Shown here: in pieces, positions 36,855-46,456 of the stretch
Numbering within the stretch: the first letter of the stretch is position 1
Layout: each line of letters starts with the position of its first letter
From: Thalassotalea eurytherma
GTDB lineage: Bacteria; Pseudomonadota; Gammaproteobacteria; Enterobacterales; Alteromonadaceae
Direction: 5' to 3'
Assembly (NCBI RefSeq): GCF_030161415.1
Contig: NZ_BSSU01000002.1
Location: 1-64,000 of the forward strand
DNA: 64,000 bases
The notes under the pieces: generated by a model
What the model was told of the DNA's origin: nothing
The model's input: only the letters and a program-made list of their open reading frames with translations
Databases searched by the model: none
Position numbers and translations under genes: made by a program

Positions 36855-38021
36855 TTAATCCAATTTATTGTTGCTACAGGTGGTTACTTGTCTACTGACA
36901 GGACTACCCCCTAACCTTTGCATTGTTAAAGTGACTATACCATCAGGGTAATCTGTTTTAATAATCAGGTAATCGACTTCCCTGCCAATAGTAATTAAAT
37001 TCGTTGTACAGTTATCTGCTACACCTAAATAATGAGCATAATCAAGTGCTTCTCCATAAGACAATTCAGTTTCTATATTTCCGCCCAATTGGGAGGTTTC
37101 TATAAATTGAGCTAATGTTTGCCCACTCGAAGTTTTAGAGAACGTTTTCTCAAGTTCTAACCCAAGGCCTTTCATTGGGTTATCTGGCAAGGTCACTTTT
37201 ATTGACAACACGGAGTTATCTTTAAACTCTATAACAAAGCTAAATGATTTATTTAAGTGTAAGTTAACGTTTAAAGCTACGTCCTGATCAATGGAAATGT
37301 TTATACGCTCTAATAAGTTATGAAGTTCCGATGTTGGACTCCCTGCTTCGCGAAAATGCCCATCCAACCAATTGTTTAAAAATGACTGACATCCGCTTGA
37401 ATTATCATCAAAATGTCTTGAGTTAAAGTAGTACGATGTTGCAGTTAAGCAATTACCGAAGCGCGATATAAGATTAGGATCAACACCGTCAATATGTCCC
37501 ACGTGCTCTGGAGACTGACCAAAAGTATTATAAAACATATCTTCTTCATATTGCTTGAATGAATATGTATTTAACAACTCAATATATTGAACATTTAGTT
37601 CTTTAAATAATCTAGCTGTATTTCTCTCAGAACTGTTAGTTGGCACGTCGTCGACGGTGTATTGCAATGTGTTTAACGAAGAAGGCTTTTTTACAACTGC
37701 TTTAAGCACATTTCCTGTTGTTGGGTAATAAAATATGAAAAATACCTGTGAAACAAACATTGATTCATTATCACATGTAATATCCTCTGGGTTTAAACGA
37801 CACTCCTCGATCGTGTCACTGTTTTCAATATAACTTCTAGCCACAAATCTTAACGTCGTATCATTTATTTGCTTGCAGTCGATACTATTCACTAATGCAC
37901 TATTGCAAATATACGTCTTTGTTACACTAGCTGTCGGCAGCGATGTGATTGATGCGAATAAAGGTGGGTGGTTTAACAAAATCAATAGGCCCAATAGCGC
38001 CATCATTACCTTAATAAACAT
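36855..38021 (-). CDS. Secreted cysteine-rich protein of unknown function
   Basis: 388 residues from the ATG at 38021, chosen because AAAGGAGATTTTA precedes it and because it begins a signal peptide (MFIKVMMALLGLLILLNHPP, likely cut near LFAS). The mature protein has eight cysteines, an even number compatible with disulfides, and many Asn and Ser residues. I recognise no domain. It lies alone, convergent with the crotonase gene and about 310 nt from RNase AM, and it looks more AT-rich and Asn/Ser-rich than its neighbours, so lateral origin is possible. Export to the periplasm or medium is inferred from the signal peptide. Confidence 0.75.
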   Translation of the reverse strand: MFIKVMMALLGLLILLNHPPLFASITSLPTASVTKTYICNSALVNSIDCKQINDTTLRFVARSYIENSDTIEECRLNPEDITCDNESMFVSQVFFIFYYPTTGNVLKAVVKKPSSLNTLQYTVDDVPTNSSERNTARLFKELNVQYIELLNTYSFKQYEEDMFYNTFGQSPEHVGHIDGVDPNLISRFGNCLTATSYYFNSRHFDDNSSGCQSFLNNWLDGHFREAGSPTSELHNLLERINISIDQDVALNVNLHLNKSFSFVIEFKDNSVLSIKVTLPDNPMKGLGLELEKTFSKTSSGQTLAQFIETSQLGGNIETELSYGEALDYAHYLGVADNCTTNLITIGREVDYLIIKTDYPDGIVTLTMQRLGGSPVSRQVTTCSNNKLD

Positions 38022-38332
38022 TAAAATCTCCTTTTTAAATGAGTCTATTAGGTAAGCGCAATATAGCTCTGTCAACTGCAAACTTCAAGTTGTCGATAAA
38101 GCTCTAGCAGTTAGGCGCACCAGTTAGCGTCAACGCTCATAAATACGACGATTTTTGTTAAAAATTACGTTTGTTGATCAGTTAATCGATGATGCAACCG
38201 GTGATCATATTCGCCGATCAATGTGGGTTGATATAACGCGTGTGAAATTCACTTACATGTATATGTACGCCATATCACTGTGCGTTTGGCGCACTTAATT
38301 TAGTTAGCTATCTAAATTTAATCAGTGATTTG
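38022..38332. other. Intergenic region, nothing assigned
   Basis: 311 bp between the secreted-protein gene and the RNase AM gene. It holds small hairpins (AGCG-TCAA-CGCT near 38125; GTGCG-TTTGG-CGCAC near 38280; an AATTTAG/CTAAATT pair near 38300). None is followed by a T-run on the RNase AM strand, so no terminator is called. A 50-codon open stretch on the plus strand near 38150-38300 lacks a convincing start. Confidence 0.4.
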
Positions 38333-39193
38333 TTACCACTGTTGCCATACGGGGGTGCAGTCTTCTGGCAATCTTAGGTTTCTACCTAAGTCACTCCAAG
38401 GCGTTGGATAGTGAAAATCTGAACCCAATGATGCTTTGAGCCCATATTCGTGACAATAAGATAACATTAGCTTGCGTTGATCTGGATTCATTTGAGGCAA
38501 AACAATTTCTAATGCGTCACCGCCAGCTTCTTTAAATTCAACGATAAGCTTTCTACGCCACTTGCCTGACATATCGTAGCGAATAGGATGGGCCATGACT
38601 GCACTGCCACCCGCTTGTTGGATAGCACTAATTGCTGTCGCCATATCACACCACGTTGATTTAACAAAAGCGCGCTTATTCTTACCAATATACTTATCAA
38701 ATGCCGCTTGCATTTTGGTTACTGCGCCACGGTTATATAGTACTTGCGCAAAATGAGAACGCGTAATTGTGCCATCTTTTGCTAATAGTTTAGCGTCTTG
38801 ATAAATGCCTTCAAAACCACACTTTTCAAGTTTAGCCGCCATGTTAACTGCTCGTTCTTCTCTTGCCTGTGCTTGTTGGCTGAGCAATGCTTTGAGTGCT
38901 TGATTTTCAACATCAAAATTCAATCCCACAATGTGTATTTCAAAACCATGCCAACGGGTTGAAATTTCAACACCATTGATGATTTGTAGTGATAATTCTT
39001 TTTCCGCAATATATTGTTTTGCACTAGCTAATGCATCTATGGAATCATGATCGGTAATCGCCAACACATCAAGTTGGAAGTTGACAGCTCTATCAATGAG
39101 CTCTTGTGCGGTATACTTACCATCTGAGCACGTTGTATGACTATGTAAGTCAATTCGTTGCTCACGATTTAATTGTTTTGAAGCTGTTGACAT
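38333..39193 (-). CDS. rnm: PHP-domain 5'-3' exoribonuclease/phosphatase (RNase AM, YciV)
   Basis: 286 residues. The PHP metal-binding motifs are intact: DLHSHTTCSDGKYTAQEL, ITDHDSIDAL, VMAHPIRYD and GSDFHYPTPW. E. coli RNase AM (YciV) finishes 5' maturation of rRNAs and also hydrolyses 3',5'-nucleotide bisphosphates. It is divergent from the trp operon, exactly as yciV is in E. coli, which supports the assignment. Confidence 0.92.
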   Translation of the reverse strand: MSTASKQLNREQRIDLHSHTTCSDGKYTAQELIDRAVNFQLDVLAITDHDSIDALASAKQYIAEKELSLQIINGVEISTRWHGFEIHIVGLNFDVENQALKALLSQQAQAREERAVNMAAKLEKCGFEGIYQDAKLLAKDGTITRSHFAQVLYNRGAVTKMQAAFDKYIGKNKRAFVKSTWCDMATAISAIQQAGGSAVMAHPIRYDMSGKWRRKLIVEFKEAGGDALEIVLPQMNPDQRKLMLSYCHEYGLKASLGSDFHYPTPWSDLGRNLRLPEDCTPVWQQW

Positions 39194-39274
39194 CTAATTA
39201 AAAATAGCTTTTCATATAAACACTAACGAGATTCTACGTTGATTAGACGTACTTTGGAACGAAAACTAGCAAGC

Positions 39275-39349
39275 ATGATGAATAATTCACTCTTTTTACA
39301 ATTAAACGCTTTTGAAAAAGCAATTTGGTGGTGGCACAACAACACATAA
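39275..39349 (+). CDS. trpL: trp operon leader peptide (TrpL)
   Basis: A 24-residue mini-ORF beginning MMNNSLFLQL and ending AIWWWHNNT. It contains three consecutive Trp codons (39326-39334) near its end, the mark of a Trp-attenuation leader. It sits just upstream of a mutually exclusive hairpin set and a terminator, in front of the trp genes. Translation through the Trp codons should report charged tRNA-Trp supply to the attenuator. Confidence 0.93.
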   Translation: MMNNSLFLQLNAFEKAIWWWHNNT

Positions 39350-39417
39350 GTGGGTTGTGAGAGATGCTTGTACGCAAAATTTTTCAAAAAAGCCCACTTT
39401 CAAAGTGGGCTTTTTTG
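39335..39417 (+). promoter_or_regulatory. Tryptophan transcription attenuator
   Basis: Four regions can be read directly. CACAAC (39335-39340, at the Trp codons) pairs with GTTGTG (39354-39359): the 1:2 stem. AAGTGGG (39348-39354) pairs with CCCACTT (39393-39399): the 2:3 antiterminator. GCCCACTTT (39392-39400) pairs with AAAGTGGGC (39402-39410), followed by TTTTTT: the 3:4 terminator. Region 2 overlaps both partners, so ribosome stalling at the Trp codons would free region 2 to block termination. Confidence 0.9.
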
Positions 39418-39472
39418 TTTTTAACACTTTAATTTTAATAACTTAACCAAGCAAAACGCAATAGGATTAACA

Positions 39473-39535
39473 ATGTTAACAACGAAAGTTAAAAGCTGGT
39501 TTATCTGGTGGCTTCAGCCAATTTACGCGGGCTGA
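39473..39535 (+). CDS. Second Trp-rich leader mini-ORF upstream of DAHP synthase
   Basis: 20 codons: MLTTKVKSWFIWWLQPIYAG, with an AGGA ribosome binding site 6 nt before the ATG. It lies beyond the attenuator terminator and 32 nt before the DAHP synthase start. Three of 20 residues are Trp (one single, one pair), together with Phe and Tyr, far above chance. TGGCTTCAGCCA (39508-39519) can fold on itself, or CAGCC (39515-39519) can pair with GGCTG (39530-39534). A second aromatic-sensing control layer is plausible but unproven. Confidence 0.6.
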   Translation: MLTTKVKSWFIWWLQPIYAG

Positions 39536-39567
39536 CAAATTACATTTTAACGAAAACAGGAATTCAC

Positions 39568-40581
39568 ATGATTATTGTACTAAAACCAGAAGCTACCGAA
39601 GCCGATGCTAACGAAATTTTAGATAAAATATCAAGCTTAGGATTAAAGCCGCTTTACATGCCAGGTGTTGAACGCACCGTACTTGGCGCATTAGGTGACG
39701 AACGGGTCCTTCGTCAACTCCATCTTGATAGCTACCCGATGGTAGACGAAGTCAAGCCTATTTTAAGCCCATACAAGCTCGTCGCTAGAGAACTACAAGC
39801 CCACGACAGCATCATTTCAATTGGTGGTGTAAAAGTTGGTGGTGGCAACTTTACTGTCATCGCAGGTCCTTGTTCAGTTGAGAGCAAAGAGCAATTATTT
39901 GGCATTGCCGAAATGCTAAAAGCGCAACACATTCCATTACTACGTGGTGGCGCTTACAAACCACGTACAAGCCCATACAGTTTTCAAGGCTTGGGTGAAG
40001 AAGGCCTCGCGTTGTTAAAATCTGCTAAAGATGTTTATGGCATGCCCGTTGTTTCAGAAATCATTGACCCTATTGATGCCGACTTAATGTCTGACTATGT
40101 CGACTGCTATCAAATCGGTGCTCGAAACATGCAAAACTTCCGTTTATTAGAGGCAGTAGGTAAGCAGAAAAAGCCTGTTTTACTAAAGCGCGGTATGAGC
40201 GCTACGATTGAAGAGTTATTGCTTGCAGCCGAATACATTATTAATGCTGGCAACCCTAACGTTATTCTTTGCGAACGAGGAATACGCACCTTTGAAACAG
40301 CAACAAGAAATACACTCGATTTAAATGCAGTAGCCTTACTTAAACAAAAAACCCATTTACCTGTTTTTGTTGATCCATCACATGGCACAGGCGTTAAATC
40401 GTTAATTAACCCGTTGTCACGCGCAGCTGCAGCCGTTGGTGCTGATGGCATTATTGTAGAAACACATTTAAACCCTAAAGAAGCCTTATCGGATGGACAT
40501 CAAGCATTAACCGCTGATGATTTTAGCCAGTTAATGGCGGATATAAAACCCTTTATAAGCGCAGCAGGAAAGCAATTATGA
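39568..40581 (+). CDS. 3-deoxy-7-phosphoheptulonate synthase, type I-beta (DAHP synthase)
   Basis: 337 residues from the ATG at 39568, which follows AACAGGAATT; a longer in-frame start is poorly supported because it overlaps the second mini-ORF. An N-terminal ferredoxin-like regulatory domain (MIIVLKPEATEADANEILDK) precedes the barrel with FTVIAGPCSVES, LRGGAYKPRTSPYSFQG and KRGMSATIEE. This is the Thermotoga-type I-beta enzyme, whose N-terminal domain binds aromatic amino acids for feedback control in known cases. It commits carbon to the shikimate pathway. Its stop overlaps the trpE start (ATGA), so it is the first structural gene of the trp operon. Confidence 0.93.
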   Translation: MIIVLKPEATEADANEILDKISSLGLKPLYMPGVERTVLGALGDERVLRQLHLDSYPMVDEVKPILSPYKLVARELQAHDSIISIGGVKVGGGNFTVIAGPCSVESKEQLFGIAEMLKAQHIPLLRGGAYKPRTSPYSFQGLGEEGLALLKSAKDVYGMPVVSEIIDPIDADLMSDYVDCYQIGARNMQNFRLLEAVGKQKKPVLLKRGMSATIEELLLAAEYIINAGNPNVILCERGIRTFETATRNTLDLNAVALLKQKTHLPVFVDPSHGTGVKSLINPLSRAAAAVGADGIIVETHLNPKEALSDGHQALTADDFSQLMADIKPFISAAGKQL

Positions 40582-42191
40582 GCGGTGTTTTCTCAAACAT
40601 AAATAATGAAATTGGATCCGTTGCAACGCTAACCAGCAGTGCCCGTTACCAAAGCGATCCTTTAGCAGTGTTTAAAGCACTATGCCAAGACGGCAGCAAC
40701 AGCTTATTGTTAGAGTCGGCTGAAATTGACAATAAACAACAAACTAAAAGCTTGCTACTTACACATGCGGCGGTACGTATTGAATGTAACGCTTTGCAAG
40801 TGCGCTTGAAAAGTTTAACGATTAACGGCCAACATGCTATTTCGTTTGCTTATGAGCAATTGAAAGAACATGCTCACTGTCAATTAGACGGCAATTTACT
40901 GACGGTAAATTTTGACAGTGCGAATCCTGAAGTGGATGAACTAACACGCTTAAAAGCACCTAACCCGTTCCAGGTTTTACGTATTTTTAATCACCTAACG
41001 AACGAAACTCATCACCCGCTTGCGGTTTTTCTTGGTGGTGTTTTTGCCTTTGATCTGATGGCGATTGCTGAACAGCTTCCTGTCGTATCTGATGGAGAAA
41101 ACAGTTGCCCAGATTATGTCTATTATTTAGCTGAAAACATCATCGTCATTGATCATGAAAAACGTACGACGGAGATTATTAGCCAAGTATTTTCAGGACC
41201 AGACCAACAAAAGTGTTATTTTGAAGCTAGCCGCCGTATTCAAAACATCAAATCAAGACTTCTCGAACACATTTCAGCGCAGCCTATCACTAATCAACAG
41301 ACAGTCCCTGTTCAACAGGCTAAAGTCGATATTAGTGACGATACATTCTGTGGCATTGTTGACCAGCTAAAAGAAAATATTCGCGCAGGTGATATTTTTC
41401 AAGTGGTACCGTCGCGAACCTTTTCATTACCTTGTGAAAACCCATTAACAAGTTACGCCCTACTTAAGCTGAGCAACCCCAGTCCATATATGTTCTTCCT
41501 TAAAGATGAGGATTTTTGCTTGTTCGGTGCTTCACCTGAATCTGCATTAAAATATCAGCAAAAAAACAGACAAGTAGAGCTTTATCCGATAGCAGGTACG
41601 CGTAAACGCGGTAAAAAAGCTAACGGTGAGATCGCGCTAGATTTAGATTCTCGAATTGAACTTGAATTAAGACAAGATCAAAAAGAACTTGCTGAGCATA
41701 TTATGCTCGTTGATTTAGCTCGAAACGATATTGCACGAGTCAGTCAAGGTGGAACACGCCATGTAGCAGAGCTACTCAAAGTTGACCGCTACTCCCATGT
41801 TATGCATCTTGTATCTCGTGTTTGCGGCACACTACTCACCGATTTAGATGCCCTGCATGCTTATCAAGCCTGTATGAATATGGGCACGCTTTCAGGTGCG
41901 CCGAAGGTTAAAGCAACAAGTCTTATCAGAGAAGTCGAACAAAAGCGCCGTGGCAGTTACGGTGGCGCAGTTGGTTACATGACGGGTGAAGGTGAAATGG
42001 ATACTTGTATCGTTATCCGCTCAGCTTTTGTAAAAGATGATGTTGCACATGTTCAAGCCGGTGCAGGTGTTGTTTATGACTCTGTGCCTCAGGCTGAAGC
42101 GGACGAAACGCGCCAAAAAGCACAAGCGGTTATCAATGCCCTGACCCAAGCGCAAAACATGACACTTGTTGCTCAACAAAAGGAGGCTTAA
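40578..42191 (+). CDS. trpE: Anthranilate synthase component I
   Basis: 537 residues. The Trp feedback-inhibition motif LLES followed ten residues later by Ser (residues 44-58) is present. The chorismate-binding C-terminal half contains IFQVVPSRTF, PIAGTRKRG, DLARNDIARV and GAPKVKATSLI. With TrpG it makes anthranilate from chorismate and glutamine. Its ATG overlaps the DAHP synthase stop by 4 nt, giving tight translational coupling between the two first enzymes. Confidence 0.96.
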   Translation: MSGVFSNINNEIGSVATLTSSARYQSDPLAVFKALCQDGSNSLLLESAEIDNKQQTKSLLLTHAAVRIECNALQVRLKSLTINGQHAISFAYEQLKEHAHCQLDGNLLTVNFDSANPEVDELTRLKAPNPFQVLRIFNHLTNETHHPLAVFLGGVFAFDLMAIAEQLPVVSDGENSCPDYVYYLAENIIVIDHEKRTTEIISQVFSGPDQQKCYFEASRRIQNIKSRLLEHISAQPITNQQTVPVQQAKVDISDDTFCGIVDQLKENIRAGDIFQVVPSRTFSLPCENPLTSYALLKLSNPSPYMFFLKDEDFCLFGASPESALKYQQKNRQVELYPIAGTRKRGKKANGEIALDLDSRIELELRQDQKELAEHIMLVDLARNDIARVSQGGTRHVAELLKVDRYSHVMHLVSRVCGTLLTDLDALHAYQACMNMGTLSGAPKVKATSLIREVEQKRRGSYGGAVGYMTGEGEMDTCIVIRSAFVKDDVAHVQAGAGVVYDSVPQAEADETRQKAQAVINALTQAQNMTLVAQQKEA

Positions 42192-42193
42192 CC

Positions 42194-42835
42194 ATGGACA
42201 AGCAAACTAAAATATTCATGCTCGATAACTTAGACTCCTTTACCTATAACTTGGTTGACGAGTTTTACCAACTAGGTTTTCACCCTGAGATTTATCGAAA
42301 TACCCTATCAGCTGATTTCATTTATCAAAAAATGGTAGAACATGTCGAGTCTACTGGTGAGCAAGTGATCTTGGTGTTATCACCAGGACCTGGCAACCCA
42401 AGCCAAGCAGGCTGCTTAATGGCATTGATTGAAAAGTCAGCAGGTAACTTTCCTATGATCGGCATTTGTTTAGGTCACCAAGCTTTAGTGCAACATTTTG
42501 GTGGCAGTGTAGGTAGAGCCAGTGCCATTGTTCATGGTAAATCATCATTTGTACAACACAATCAGAATGGCGCTTTTAGTGGTATCGCTAACCCACTCAG
42601 TGTCGCTCGTTACCATTCATTAATGGCAACAACGGTACCTTCATCACTGGTTGTCACAGCGAAAACTGACGATGTAGTGATGGCGATTGAACACAAATCA
42701 CTGCCAATCATTGGCTTTCAATTTCATCCAGAATCTATTTTGACTAACTATGGTTCAGATCTACTGGGCAATGCCATGAACTATCTGCAAACCAAGCAAC
42801 TTGAAACTTTCATCAGCAAAACAGGGAACGTATAA
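42194..42835 (+). CDS. trpG: Anthranilate synthase component II (glutamine amidotransferase)
   Basis: 213 residues, a stand-alone class I glutamine amidotransferase, unlike the fused TrpGD of E. coli. The nucleophile cysteine is in GICLGHQALVQ, and the His-Glu pair is in GFQFHPESI. It supplies ammonia to TrpE. It begins 2 nt after trpE, and one base separates its stop codon from the trpD ATG. Confidence 0.95.
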   Translation: MDKQTKIFMLDNLDSFTYNLVDEFYQLGFHPEIYRNTLSADFIYQKMVEHVESTGEQVILVLSPGPGNPSQAGCLMALIEKSAGNFPMIGICLGHQALVQHFGGSVGRASAIVHGKSSFVQHNQNGAFSGIANPLSVARYHSLMATTVPSSLVVTAKTDDVVMAIEHKSLPIIGFQFHPESILTNYGSDLLGNAMNYLQTKQLETFISKTGNV

Positions 42836-42836
42836 C

Positions 42837-43844
42837 ATGAGCGATATATTAGAAACGTTAATTGACGGTAATGATTTATCACAGCAACAAGCTCAAGCTT
42901 TTTTTCAACAAATGATCACCGGAAATGTTGCTCCTGAGTTGTTAGCAAGCGTTTTAACAGCGCTTAAAATCAAAGGTGAAACGGCAACAGAAATTGGTGG
43001 CGCGGCGATAGCCATTAGAGAATCGGCAACGCCCTTCCCTACCGTTAGCTATCCGGTAACAGATTGTGTAGGTACAGGTGGTGACGGTGCCAACACAATA
43101 AACATTTCAACGACAAGTGCTATTTTAGCTGCGGCCTGTGGCTTAAAAATGGCAAAACATGGTAACCGAAGTGTTTCGTCTATGTCTGGCTCTGCAGACT
43201 TATTAGAAGCTTTTGGCGCTAACCTAACTATGTCGCCAGACGTTGCAGCCAACTGTTTAAACAAAACTAATTTTTGTTTTTTGTACGCACCGGCTTATCA
43301 CGAAGGCTTTAAGCACGCTGCTCCCGTGCGCAAAGCAATGGGTGTTCGCACCATGTTTAACATTTTGGGACCTCTGGTGAATCCAGCCTCACCGAAAACG
43401 ATGTTGTTAGGTGTATATACTCCTTCGCTTTTAGAAACAATGGCGAGCGCATTAAAAATTACAGGTGTTGAAAAAGCTTGGGTAGTTCATGGCAGTGGTT
43501 TAGACGAAATCGCACTGCATGGCACCACACAAATCGTAGCAATTGAAAAAGGTGAATTGGTTAACAAAACAATCTCGCCAAGTGATTTTGGCCTTGAACA
43601 AGCAACACTTGATGATATTAAAGGTGGCACACCGGAAGAAAACGCCAGCATCATTAAAGCGATACTTCAGGGTAAAGGTGAATTAGCACACAATAACGCG
43701 GTAATTATTAATACTGCAGCATTACTTTACCTTCACGACAAGGCCGATTCATTAATCGCGTGCGCTGAACTAGCTAAATCTACGCTGCAAAGTGGCGCAG
43801 CTTTTAACACCTTAATGCAATTCGTTGAGTTATCTAAGGGATAA
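42837..43844 (+). CDS. trpD: Anthranilate phosphoribosyltransferase
   Basis: 335 residues from the ATG at 42837; an earlier in-frame ATG at 42801 lies inside trpG and adds non-family residues. The PRPP-binding motif GTGGDGANTINIST near residue 78 and KHGNRSVSSMSGSADLLEAFG are typical. It joins anthranilate to PRPP. The unfused arrangement of trpG and trpD is common in marine gammaproteobacteria. Confidence 0.95.
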   Translation: MSDILETLIDGNDLSQQQAQAFFQQMITGNVAPELLASVLTALKIKGETATEIGGAAIAIRESATPFPTVSYPVTDCVGTGGDGANTINISTTSAILAAACGLKMAKHGNRSVSSMSGSADLLEAFGANLTMSPDVAANCLNKTNFCFLYAPAYHEGFKHAAPVRKAMGVRTMFNILGPLVNPASPKTMLLGVYTPSLLETMASALKITGVEKAWVVHGSGLDEIALHGTTQIVAIEKGELVNKTISPSDFGLEQATLDDIKGGTPEENASIIKAILQGKGELAHNNAVIINTAALLYLHDKADSLIACAELAKSTLQSGAAFNTLMQFVELSKG

Positions 43845-43848
43845 AAAC

Positions 43849-45231
43849 ATGGCGAATATTTTAGAAAAAATTGTTGAAGATAAACGTGAATTTCTTGCGC
43901 AATATAAACAAGAGAAACCGCTAGCTAGTTTTATTGAATCATTAGTACCTGCCACTAAAGATCTTTATGCAAGTTTAGGTAAAACAGGTGCTGGCTTTAT
44001 TTTAGAGTGTAAAAAAGCATCACCTTCAAAAGGGCTTATTCGTGAGGACTTTAATGTCTTAGACATCTGTACAACTTACGACAAGTACGCTGCGGGTATC
44101 TCAGTATTAACCGACTATAAATACTTTCAAGGTAAATACGAGTATTTATCATTAGTATGTGAAAACGTTAGCTGCCCTGTACTTAACAAAGACTTCTTTG
44201 TTGAGCCTTACCAAGTGTATTTGGCTCGCCATTTGGGGGCTGATGCCATCTTATTGATGTTAAGTGTTCTCAATGACGACGAGTACGTAGCGTTAGCCAA
44301 TATTGCGCAGCAGTACAACATGGCAATATTAACGGAAATATCTAATACCGAAGAAATGCAGCGCGCAATAAAGTTAGAAGCGAAACTGATAGGCATCAAT
44401 AACCGAAATTTACGAGATCTCTCAACAGATATCTCCCGAACATTTGATTTTGCACCTCACATTCCAGAGGGCATGTTAGTTATTTCAGAATCAGGTATTT
44501 ATACCAACGCGCAAGTTAGAGAACTCGCGCCCGCTGTAGATGGTTTTTTAGTTGGCAGTTCAGTGATGGCACAAAACGATGTTGATTTAGCCTGTCGCCA
44601 ACTCATTTTTGGCGAAAATAAAGTTTGCGGGCTAACAACCCAAGAGCAAGCACAAAGCGTATATCAACAAGGTGGGGTTTACGGTGGACTCATCTTCGCA
44701 GAAAAGTCGCCAAGATGTGTCAACCTAGCACAAGCTACCAATATTGTGACCAATACACCAAACCTGAATTATGTGGGTGTATTTGTCGATCATCCTATCG
44801 ACTTTATAACTGAAGCGGTGAAACATTTGGCGCTATTTGCCGTGCAATTACATGGTAGTGAAGGTGATGATTACATTAACCAATTGAAAGCCTCCTTGCC
44901 TGATTCCATTGAAATCTGGCAAGCAGTAAGCATCAAAATCAATGATTTCACTTTGCCAAAAAACTCGCTTATAAACCGCTTCGTTTTAGATAACAAACAA
45001 GGTGGTTCAGGTGAGCAATTTGATTGGCAATATTTACAAGAAACACAAGAAGATTTAAGTCGTTGTATGTTAGCTGGTGGCTTAAATAGCGACAACATAA
45101 TGCAAGCTATCGATACGGCAAATAACCTTGAACTACTAGGTTTAGATATTAATTCGGGCGTAGAACAAAGCCCAGGAAATAAATGCCCTGAAAAAATCGC
45201 GGCAGTATTTCAAAAAATTCGGAATTATTAA
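43849..45231 (+). CDS. trpCF: Bifunctional indole-3-glycerol phosphate synthase / phosphoribosylanthranilate isomerase
   Basis: 460 residues from the ATG at 43849 (the in-frame ATG at 43825 lies inside trpD). The N-terminal TrpC barrel has [18 protein letters not shown] and [12 protein letters not shown]; the C-terminal TrpF barrel has [22 protein letters not shown] and [15 protein letters not shown]. The fused order TrpC-TrpF is the same as in E. coli. It catalyses two successive steps after TrpD. The gap to trpD is only 4 nt. Confidence 0.95.
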   Translation: MANILEKIVEDKREFLAQYKQEKPLASFIESLVPATKDLYASLGKTGAGFILECKKASPSKGLIREDFNVLDICTTYDKYAAGISVLTDYKYFQGKYEYLSLVCENVSCPVLNKDFFVEPYQVYLARHLGADAILLMLSVLNDDEYVALANIAQQYNMAILTEISNTEEMQRAIKLEAKLIGINNRNLRDLSTDISRTFDFAPHIPEGMLVISESGIYTNAQVRELAPAVDGFLVGSSVMAQNDVDLACRQLIFGENKVCGLTTQEQAQSVYQQGGVYGGLIFAEKSPRCVNLAQATNIVTNTPNLNYVGVFVDHPIDFITEAVKHLALFAVQLHGSEGDDYINQLKASLPDSIEIWQAVSIKINDFTLPKNSLINRFVLDNKQGGSGEQFDWQYLQETQEDLSRCMLAGGLNSDNIMQAIDTANNLELLGLDINSGVEQSPGNKCPEKIAAVFQKIRNY

Positions 45232-45233
45232 AG

Positions 45234-46442
45234 ATGACAACACAAACAAGAGAAAAATTACCTGCCTATTTCGGTGAATTTGGTGGCATGTTTGTTGGTG
45301 AATTATTGGTACCAGCACTCGAACAACTAGAACAAGCCTTTATAGATGCACTAAAAGATCAAGCATTCGTTGATGAATTTGACAAGCTATTGCATAGCTA
45401 TGCTGGTCGCCCTACGCCTTTAACGTTATGCAGAAATATCGTTAAAAATCCATTGGCGAAGATATACTTAAAACGAGAAGATTTGCTTCATGGCGGCGCT
45501 CACAAAACCAATCAAGTACTTGGCCAAGCGCTGCTCGCTAAACGTATGGGCAAAAAAGAAATTATTGCCGAAACAGGTGCTGGTCAACATGGTGTTGCTA
45601 CCGCTATAGCCTGTTCATTACTTGGTTTAAAATGCCGAGTCTATATGGGCGCAAAAGATTGTGAACGCCAACAACCCAATGTCTTTCGAATGAAGTTGAT
45701 GGGCGCTGAAGTGATTCCGGTAACGGCAGGCTCAGGTACTTTAAAAGATGCTGTTAATGAGGCACTCAGAGATTGGTCTGCAAACTACGACAGTGCCCAT
45801 TATTTATTGGGTACTGCCGCTGGACCTCACCCTTTCCCGACAATTGTGAGAGAATTCCAAAAAATGATTGGCGAAGAAGCCAAACTACAGCTGCTAGCAG
45901 AAGAAGGTAAATTACCTGATTACGTGATTGCCTGTGTTGGTGGTGGTTCAAATGCAATTGGTATGTTTACCGATTTCATTAAAGAAAAAGACGTTAAACT
46001 TATCGGTGTAGAGCCAGGTGGTAAAGGGGTAACTACCGATCACCATGGCGCAACATTAACGGCTGGTACAAAAGGCATGTTACATGGCAACTACACCTAT
46101 ATTATGCAGACACAAGATGGACAAATTGAAGAGTCGTACTCGGTGTCAGCTGGCTTAGATTACCCTGGTGTTGGTCCTCAACATGCGTTTTTGAAAGAAA
46201 CAGGTCGCGCCGAATATGTCGCGATTAATGATGATGAAGCGCTTCAAGCGTTCCAAACACTAGCGGCAAACGAAGGGATTATTCCTGCATTGGAGTCTTC
46301 GCACGCCCTCGCCCATGCCTTAAAAATGGCAGAAACGGTTACGCAAGAAACGGTTTTCTTGGTTAACTTATCTGGTCGTGGCGATAAAGACCTAGCCCAT
46401 GTCCACTCTATTTTGGGTGACGAATTTCAAGCGCAGCAATAA
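45234..46442 (+). CDS. trpB: Tryptophan synthase beta chain
   Basis: 402 residues. The PLP lysine lies in [14 protein letters not shown] near residue 90, and the PLP phosphate loop is [12 protein letters not shown]. It condenses indole with serine to tryptophan in complex with TrpA. It starts 2 nt after trpCF and ends 14 nt before trpA. Confidence 0.97.
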   Translation: MTTQTREKLPAYFGEFGGMFVGELLVPALEQLEQAFIDALKDQAFVDEFDKLLHSYAGRPTPLTLCRNIVKNPLAKIYLKREDLLHGGAHKTNQVLGQALLAKRMGKKEIIAETGAGQHGVATAIACSLLGLKCRVYMGAKDCERQQPNVFRMKLMGAEVIPVTAGSGTLKDAVNEALRDWSANYDSAHYLLGTAAGPHPFPTIVREFQKMIGEEAKLQLLAEEGKLPDYVIACVGGGSNAIGMFTDFIKEKDVKLIGVEPGGKGVTTDHHGATLTAGTKGMLHGNYTYIMQTQDGQIEESYSVSAGLDYPGVGPQHAFLKETGRAEYVAINDDEALQAFQTLAANEGIIPALESSHALAHALKMAETVTQETVFLVNLSGRGDKDLAHVHSILGDEFQAQQ

Positions 46443-46456
46443 TAAAAGGAACAATC

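Noticed and set aside
38144-38303. About 50 open codons on the plus strand upstream of rnm
   Set aside because: There is no ATG/GTG start with a ribosome binding site, and the sequence matched no pattern that I know.
39194-39274. TrpR operator upstream of trpL
   Set aside because: No palindrome resembling ACTAGTTAACTAGT was found, only weak half-site-like pieces such as ACTAG; control seems to rest on attenuation.
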